This document shows positions 6,600-11,324 of a stretch of 11,324 nucleotides of DNA, in pieces. The stretch is from Kordiimonadaceae bacterium (GTDB lineage Bacteria; Pseudomonadota; Alphaproteobacteria; Sphingomonadales; Emcibacteraceae), in contig JABIPV010000023.1 in the NCBI GenBank assembly GCA_018699075.1, positions 1-11,324 of the forward strand, written 5' to 3'. Position 1 is the stretch's first letter. Every line of letters begins with the position of its first letter. The position numbers and the translations under genes are program-made. The notes under the pieces were generated by a model that had not been told where the DNA came from, made no database searches, and was given only the letters and a program-made list of their open reading frames with translations.

Positions 6600-6626
6600 C
6601 TTAATTATTTAACTAACTGATTTTAA

Positions 6627-8102
6627 ATGAAATATATTCTATCCATAGATCAAGGTACCACCTCAAGCAGAGCCATCTTATTTGATAAAAATATGCAGCC
6701 TGTGGCTACAGCACAGCAGGAATTTAAGCAAATATTCCCTGCATCTGGGCTTGTGGAACATGATCCAGAAGAAATATGGCAATCAACCGTTGATACCTGT
6801 AATGCCGTTCTTGATAAAATCAGTGGTAATTCGAAAGATATCATTGCCATCGGCATCACAAATCAACGTGAAACGACTATTATTTGGGATAAAGATACAG
6901 GCAAACCCATATATAACGCCATTGTCTGGCAAGACCGCCGCACTTCAGACTATTGTCAGAAGCTTAAAAGCATTGGCCATGAGCCAGTAATAATTGAAAA
7001 AACAGGCTTATTGCTCGATCCTTATTTTTCTGCCAGTAAAATAAAATGGATTTTGGATAATGTTAAAGGCGCTAAAGAAAAAGCCACAGAAGGAAAGCTT
7101 TTATTCGGCACTGTGGATTGTTTTTTACTTTGGCGGCTAACTGAGGGCCGCTCACACAAAACTGATGCGACTAATGCATCAAGAACCATGCTTTATAATA
7201 TTAAAGACGGCCACTGGGATAATGACCTTTGCTCACTGTTTGAAATTCCCGTCAATATGTTACCTGAAGTTATGGATTGTGCAGCTGATTTTGGCAACAC
7301 ATCTATTTTTGGACATAAAATCCCAATTTTTGGGATTGCCGGTGATCAACAGGCAGCAACAATTGGCCAAGCTTGTTTTGAACCAGGAATGATGAAATCT
7401 ACCTACGGCACAGGATGCTTTGCTTTGTTAAATACAGGTAGTGAGCTTATTCATTCAAAAAATAGATTACTCAGCACTATTGCCTATCAATTGGACGGTA
7501 AAGTTACCTACGCACTCGAAGGGTCGATCTTTATTGCGGGTGCCGTCGTTCAGTGGTTACGAGATGGACTAAAAATCATCGAACACGCTTCTGATGCAGA
7601 CACTCTGGCACAGCAATCAGACCAACTTCATAAACTGATAATGGTTCCCGCCTTCACTGGTTTAGGTGCTCCCTACTGGGACGCCAATTGCCGCGGTGCA
7701 ATATATGGCTTAACCCGAAATAGCGGACCTGCCGAATTTTCCCGTGCCGCTCTTGAAAGTGTTGCTTATCAAACCTGTGACCTGCTCGAAGCCATGAAAA
7801 AAGATATCCCACATGATATAAAAACAACCCTGCGAGTTGATGGTGGCATGACGTCATCTAATTGGACTATGCAATTCCTCGCCGATATGTTAAATGCCCC
7901 CATTGATCGCCCCGCAAATACAGAAACCACAGCACTCGGTGCTGCCTGGCTTGCGGGAATGCGCGCTGGATTTTATCCAAACCATGATGAATTTGCAAAA
8001 AAATGGCAGCTTGAAAAACGGTTTATTTCGCGAATGGAACCCGCCGAACGCGACAAAAACTACTGCGCATGGCAAGACGCAATTAAAAGAACATTATCAT
8101 AA
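6627..8102 (+). CDS. glpK: Glycerol kinase
   Basis: A full-length 491-residue cytoplasmic FGGY-family kinase converting glycerol and ATP to G3P. It shows the N-terminal phosphate-binding SIDQGTTSSRA (residues 6-16), the glycerol-binding R81/E82 (TNQRET) and Y133 (DPYFSASK), catalytic D240 with Q241 (GIAGDQQAA), the STYGTGCFALLNTG loop and the C-terminal DGGMTSSNWTMQFLAD. The segment before IPIFGIAGD (FGHK) is about three residues shorter than in E. coli and lacks the GGTR loop that binds fructose-1,6-bisphosphate, so that feedback control is probably absent, as in many non-enteric kinases. The start fits the family N-terminus, but no Shine-Dalgarno precedes it, so translation may be coupled to the EEP gene 27 bp upstream. 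It converges with glpT. Confidence 0.97.
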   Translation: MKYILSIDQGTTSSRAILFDKNMQPVATAQQEFKQIFPASGLVEHDPEEIWQSTVDTCNAVLDKISGNSKDIIAIGITNQRETTIIWDKDTGKPIYNAIVWQDRRTSDYCQKLKSIGHEPVIIEKTGLLLDPYFSASKIKWILDNVKGAKEKATEGKLLFGTVDCFLLWRLTEGRSHKTDATNASRTMLYNIKDGHWDNDLCSLFEIPVNMLPEVMDCAADFGNTSIFGHKIPIFGIAGDQQAATIGQACFEPGMMKSTYGTGCFALLNTGSELIHSKNRLLSTIAYQLDGKVTYALEGSIFIAGAVVQWLRDGLKIIEHASDADTLAQQSDQLHKLIMVPAFTGLGAPYWDANCRGAIYGLTRNSGPAEFSRAALESVAYQTCDLLEAMKKDIPHDIKTTLRVDGGMTSSNWTMQFLADMLNAPIDRPANTETTALGAAWLAGMRAGFYPNHDEFAKKWQLEKRFISRMEPAERDKNYCAWQDAIKRTLS

Positions 8103-8121
8103 AATAGAATTATTTAACCCT

Positions 8122-8153
8122 TAGCTACCCCGAAAGCTATATCTATATTTTTT
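8122..8153 (+). terminator. Weak candidate terminator after glpK
   Basis: A 5-bp stem TAGCT (8122-8126) / AGCTA (8135-8139) with an 8-nt loop is followed, 8 nt later, by six T (8148-8153) that lie inside the end of glpT. The stem is short and AT-rich, so strength is doubtful. It is the only hairpin in the 40-bp gap between the convergent genes. Confidence 0.25.
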
Positions 8154-9486
8154 CATTTGCTCTTTGTTCGGCTTTTAACGTGAAAGCCACCAATATAATT
8201 GACATTGCGCAGGCACCAATAATCAACATAAATCCAGCGTCCCATCCAGCAACATCAACGGCGTAACCAATGACAATATTTGCGGACACCGCCCCGCCAA
8301 CATAGCCAAATAACCCCGTAAAGCCCGCAGCAGTTCCCGCCGCTTTCTTTGGCACAAGGTCAAGCGCAAACAAGCCTATTAACATCACCGGGCCATAAAT
8401 AAAGAAACCGATAGTGATCAGCATTGCAATGTCCAGCCCAGGATTACCCGCAGGATTTAACCAATAGATAATTACGCATATCATGGTAATCGTCATAAAT
8501 ATTATCAGTACAGGTGAACGATGGGCTTTAAAATATTTATCGGAAATATACCCGCAAATCAACGTCCCGGGAATACCCGCCCATTCATAAAGTGCATAAG
8601 CCCAACCGGTTTCAGTAAAGGAAAAATCCTTAACTTCACTAAGGTAAGTAGGTGCCCAATCAAGCACGCCATAACGCACCAGATAAACAAAGGCATTGGC
8701 AACCGCAATCGCCCATAGAAGCTTATTATTTAGCACATATTCAAAAAATATTTCTTTTGCAGAAAATTCTTTTTCATGACTTTCATCATAGTCAAAAGCG
8801 GTCGGATAATTCTGGTGATATCTTTCAATTGTTGGCAGTCCTTGAGATTGCGGCGTATCGCGTACAGTGAAAAATATAAATACCGCTATCAATGCAGCAA
8901 TGAAGCCATGAAAATAAAATACCGAATGATAATCAGCAAATATGGCCATGCCTAAAATAGCAATTGGCCCCACCAGCCCACCACCAATATTATGGGCCAC
9001 ATTCCACAGGGCCATTTTGGTGCCCCGCTCTTTGGGGGAAAACCAATGTACCATAACCCGACCTGACGGCGGCCATCCCATACCCTGAAACCAACCGTTT
9101 ATCAGCAATAAGCTGAACATGATCGTCACGGAACTGGTGGCAACAGGCATTACACCCATAAAAATCATCGTCAAAGCAGATGACATAAGGCCAAACGACA
9201 TAAATATCCGTGCATTACTTCGGTCAGAAATACTTCCCATCAAAAACTTTGATAAACCATAAGCAATGGCAACACCCGAAAGTGCAAAGCCAAGTTCCGT
9301 TTTTGAAAACCCTTCTTCGATAAGGCTGGGCATGGCAAGGGTAAAGTTTTTACGAACTAAATAATAACCCGCGTAACCAATGAATATGCCCATAAAAACC
9401 TGAAAGCGTAGTTTTTTATAATTCTCATCTATTTCTTCATCGTCGATTTCGCTGGCATGAGCCGCCGGCTTAAATATTCCAATCAT
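8143..9486 (-). CDS. glpT: Glycerol-3-phosphate transporter (G3P:phosphate antiporter)
   Basis: A 447-residue inner-membrane major-facilitator protein of the organophosphate:phosphate antiporter group, importing G3P in exchange for phosphate. The sequence reads like E. coli GlpT throughout: N-terminal IFKPA and EID segment, GYAGYYLVRKNF with R45, the MFS loop GSISDRSNAR, NGWFQGMGWPPSGRVMVHW, H165 (NVAHNIGGG), R271 (VYLVRYGVLDWAPTYL), AGIPGTLICGYISDK and PKKAAGTAAGFTGLFGYVGG. R45, H165 and R271 correspond to the substrate-binding R45, H165 and R269 of E. coli. The twelve expected membrane helices are split by a hydrophilic central loop around residues 210-245. Its ATG overlaps the glpQ TGA (ATGA), indicating translational coupling. 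Related UhpT is less likely given the specific match. Confidence 0.97.
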   Translation of the reverse strand: MIGIFKPAAHASEIDDEEIDENYKKLRFQVFMGIFIGYAGYYLVRKNFTLAMPSLIEEGFSKTELGFALSGVAIAYGLSKFLMGSISDRSNARIFMSFGLMSSALTMIFMGVMPVATSSVTIMFSLLLINGWFQGMGWPPSGRVMVHWFSPKERGTKMALWNVAHNIGGGLVGPIAILGMAIFADYHSVFYFHGFIAALIAVFIFFTVRDTPQSQGLPTIERYHQNYPTAFDYDESHEKEFSAKEIFFEYVLNNKLLWAIAVANAFVYLVRYGVLDWAPTYLSEVKDFSFTETGWAYALYEWAGIPGTLICGYISDKYFKAHRSPVLIIFMTITMICVIIYWLNPAGNPGLDIAMLITIGFFIYGPVMLIGLFALDLVPKKAAGTAAGFTGLFGYVGGAVSANIVIGYAVDVAGWDAGFMLIIGACAMSIILVAFTLKAEQRANEKI

Positions 9487-10520
9487 TTTGCGTCTCTAAA
9501 CTGCACCGCAAGATCGGGAAAATCGGTAAAGACACCGTCAACACCAATTTTATTGAGAAATAAATCCAGAAGCTCCTCAAAACTATCAACAAACTTTGGT
9601 GTGGCAAATTTTTCTTTTCTAAATGTATATGGATGCACGTCCATTCCCGCTGCATGGGCATTCTTCACAAGATCCGTTAGCTGATAAGTTTCACCGCCAT
9701 CATCGCTGGCCGTTATCATCCCGAGGCTAGGGCCAATGCCATCAGCATAGGTCGCCAATTTTTTAATCCCAGCTTGCGTAATCATTTCTTTATAATATTC
9801 ATCACCGCCCATTAACTGAATCAATTTTATATCGATATTAAGTTCTGGCAGAAGCTCATTATGAACCCTGATTAAATCTTCAATTTCAAAGGTTTGATAA
9901 TAGGCTTTATCTTGCTTCGTTAGATAACCGTATTTTTTAAACACCATCAAAACGGCTTTACTTAAATCTTTACCTTCAGAAAGATGAAATGCAGCGCTTT
10001 TTACTTCTGTATAAATGCCAACATCACGACCGGTTGATTTATTAAGCCCTTGAATGAGTTCAATTTCTTCTTCCAGTGTCGGAACGGAGAAGTCGGATCC
10101 ATTTAATGGATAACGACCCGGAAAAACTGCAATTTTTTCACCGGCATCATTAAAACGGTAACGTTCTGAGACCTTCATTGATTTAATTTCGGCAAGTGTG
10201 AAATCAATCGCATAATATCTTCCGTCTTCGCGTTTTCTATTTGCAAACTTTTCTTGTACATCTGTCACGCGGTCCAAATAATGATCGTGCAGCACCACCA
10301 GTTTATCATCCTTGGTCATCACCACATCTTGTTCGATATAATCCGCACCCATTTCATAGGCCATCGCCTTCGCCGGAAGCGTATGTTCCGGTAGATATCC
10401 ACTGGCACCACGGTGCGCGATAATTAGTTTTTCATTACTTTGTGCCATACTTTGTGCCATTGAAACATCGACCATAAAAATTGTAAAAATGAAGGCAATA
10501 ATCAGCTTATAATATATCAT
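9483..10520 (-). CDS. glpQ: Periplasmic glycerophosphodiester phosphodiesterase
   Basis: A 345-residue exported TIM-barrel enzyme that hydrolyses deacylated phospholipids (glycerophosphocholine, -ethanolamine, -glycerol and others) to G3P and an alcohol. It matches E. coli GlpQ closely: NEKLIIAHRGASGYLPEHTLPA, MGADYIEQDVVMTKDDKLVVLHDHYLDRVTDV, GRYYAIDFTLAEIKS and the closing GVFTDFPDLAV. Catalytic and metal residues visible are H36, R37, E63, D65, H78 and E172. Compared with E. coli it lacks a stretch near the TDWNE...WMFKPG region (around residues 236-250 here). The signal peptide ends in a duplicated SMAQ, giving two possible cleavage sites. ATG 10520 follows GGGA by 6 nt. It lies 60 bp after glpD and overlaps glpT by 4 nt, so glpD-glpQ-glpT probably form one operon. 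Confidence 0.97.
   Translation of the reverse strand: MIYYKLIIAFIFTIFMVDVSMAQSMAQSNEKLIIAHRGASGYLPEHTLPAKAMAYEMGADYIEQDVVMTKDDKLVVLHDHYLDRVTDVQEKFANRKREDGRYYAIDFTLAEIKSMKVSERYRFNDAGEKIAVFPGRYPLNGSDFSVPTLEEEIELIQGLNKSTGRDVGIYTEVKSAAFHLSEGKDLSKAVLMVFKKYGYLTKQDKAYYQTFEIEDLIRVHNELLPELNIDIKLIQLMGGDEYYKEMITQAGIKKLATYADGIGPSLGMITASDDGGETYQLTDLVKNAHAAGMDVHPYTFRKEKFATPKFVDSFEELLDLFLNKIGVDGVFTDFPDLAVQFRDAK
10437..10460 (-). repeat. 12-bp tandem duplication within the glpQ signal peptide
   Basis: ACTTTGTGCCAT occurs twice back to back (10437-10448 and 10449-10460) with no mismatch. On the coding strand it duplicates the residues MAQS, producing S-MAQS-MAQS at positions 20-28 and so a second S-M-A signal-peptidase site. 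It keeps the frame, and identity at the base level suggests a recent event. Confidence 0.85.
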
Positions 10521-10580
10521 AATATTCCCATTTTTTATAATTACAGTGCATGGATTATTGCGCTATTGCAATACTAAAAA

Positions 10581-11324
10581 TTAATTGATCGTCAAACTGC
10601 TAAGCCAATGGATTAATGCCCCACGTTGATCCTTATTTAAGCGAAGGTACAGCTTCGTGCGGCGTTTTAAAATATCATCAATCGATGATACCCATTCATT
10701 TTTAATTAAATATAACACCTCAACTTCATAAAGACCTGCGCCAAAATGCTGGCCCATATCAGTGACCGACTTGACATTTTTAAGCATTTTCCATGCATCA
10801 AGGCCATAACTACCCATTAACCGTTCGCATAATTCAGAATCCAAAAATAAATGTTCACTTTTTAGTTTATCTTCATATAAACCATATTCACTTACCTTAA
10901 AATTCCCACCAGGAAGTGGCGCAGTTTCCGTCCAAGGAGCTTTCATTTGTGGTAAAAAAGGTTCTAGCTCTTCCATCACCTTTTCCGCCAGTACCCGGTA
11001 CGTGGTGATTTTTCCGCCAATGATGTTCAGCAACGGTGCGCCAAGATCATCTAGCTTTAACACATAATCCCGTGTGGCTTCCTTCGCCAACGTCGCGCCA
11101 TCGTTATAAAGCGGGCGAACCCCCGCAAAACTTTCAACAATTTGGCTTTTATTTACGGGTTCACTCAAATAATCACTGGCCATCTGACATAGATAATCAA
11201 TTTCTTCCTCAGAAATAGTTACTTTTGAAAGATCACCTTCATAATCAAGTCCCGTGGTACCAATTAAGGTAAAATCATTTAAGTAGGGAATTGTGAAGAT
11301 TATCCGACCATCTTCACCCTGAAA
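10581..11324 (-). CDS. glpD: Aerobic glycerol-3-phosphate dehydrogenase, C-terminal part (cut by right edge)
   Basis: The last 247 residues of a membrane-associated FAD enzyme that oxidises G3P to dihydroxyacetone phosphate and passes electrons to quinone. The frame is open to the right edge, so the start is outside. The visible part covers the end of the FAD-dependent oxidoreductase domain (IIFTIPYLNDFTLIGTTGLDYEGD, FAGVRPLYNDG, LLNIIGGKITTYRVLAEK) and the C-terminal helical cap (PWTETAPLPGGNF, YGLDAWKML, VTDMGQHFGAGLYEVEVLYL, EWVSSIDDILKRRTKLYL, LNKDQRGALIHWL), in the same order as E. coli GlpD. The AGVRP and GGKITTYR motifs are diagnostic. It precedes glpQ by 60 bp on the same strand; that gap holds only a short TATTGCAATA palindrome and no T-run terminator. 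Confidence 0.96.
   Translation of the reverse strand, partial: FQGEDGRIIFTIPYLNDFTLIGTTGLDYEGDLSKVTISEEEIDYLCQMASDYLSEPVNKSQIVESFAGVRPLYNDGATLAKEATRDYVLKLDDLGAPLLNIIGGKITTYRVLAEKVMEELEPFLPQMKAPWTETAPLPGGNFKVSEYGLYEDKLKSEHLFLDSELCERLMGSYGLDAWKMLKNVKSVTDMGQHFGAGLYEVEVLYLIKNEWVSSIDDILKRRTKLYLRLNKDQRGALIHWLSSLTIN

Noticed and set aside
10557..10573. ATTGC-loop-GCAAT hairpin and TATTGCAATA palindrome between glpD and glpQ
   Set aside because: The stem is short and has no T-run on the minus strand, so it is not a credible terminator; chance in AT-rich DNA is likely.
1..11324. Defence system, CRISPR, prophage or transposon
   Set aside because: No repeats of CRISPR type, no transposase, integrase, nuclease-helicase or toxin-antitoxin pair is visible; the genes present are metabolic, exported hydrolytic and regulatory.

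Overview
The window looks like chromosomal DNA of a heterotrophic, probably marine or host-associated alphaproteobacterium. The best lineage clue is the small single-domain PAS protein at 1272-1727, whose layout (YW...LPARSDI...RVIGT..KVYG) is the PAS_5 type found mostly in Alphaproteobacteria. The DNA is AT-rich for that class, and the Glp proteins are strikingly close to the gammaproteobacterial ones, so the assignment is tentative. No rRNA, tRNA, CRISPR array, insertion sequence, integrase or phage gene is visible.

Left part (1-2878): the 5' third of an oxalyl-CoA decarboxylase gene (minus strand, running off the left edge) lies just downstream of a GntR/FCD-family regulator on the same strand. 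Upstream of the regulator is a 190-bp divergent region with a perfect TGGTATACCA palindrome overlapping a likely regulator promoter. On the other side, plus-strand genes encode the PAS protein and then an exported GH33 sialidase with all expected catalytic residues and five Asp-boxes.

Middle part (2936-6599): three further exported proteins. They are a metal-dependent amidohydrolase (minus) with a promoter and inverted repeat in its leader, a beta-propeller of four recognisable repeats (minus), and an endonuclease/exonuclease/phosphatase (EEP) fold hydrolase (plus). A 90-residue orphan ORF sits between the first two.

Right part (6627-11324): a glycerol / glycerol-3-phosphate (G3P) utilisation cluster. 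glpK (plus) converges on a minus-strand run glpD-glpQ-glpT, in which glpQ and glpT overlap by ATGA and glpD is cut by the right edge. GlpQ releases G3P from glycerophosphodiesters in the periplasm, GlpT imports it and GlpD oxidises it to dihydroxyacetone phosphate. GlpK feeds free glycerol into the same pool. The EEP gene lies only 27 bp before glpK, suggesting it may also supply glycerol or G3P.

As a whole, the window encodes five exported proteins around a G3P uptake pathway. This fits scavenging of glycoconjugates and phospholipid head groups. I see no clearly new system; the most interesting points are the palindromic operator shared by the regulator and the PAS-sialidase side, the EEP-glpK pairing, and the promoter/inverted-repeat leader of the amidohydrolase.
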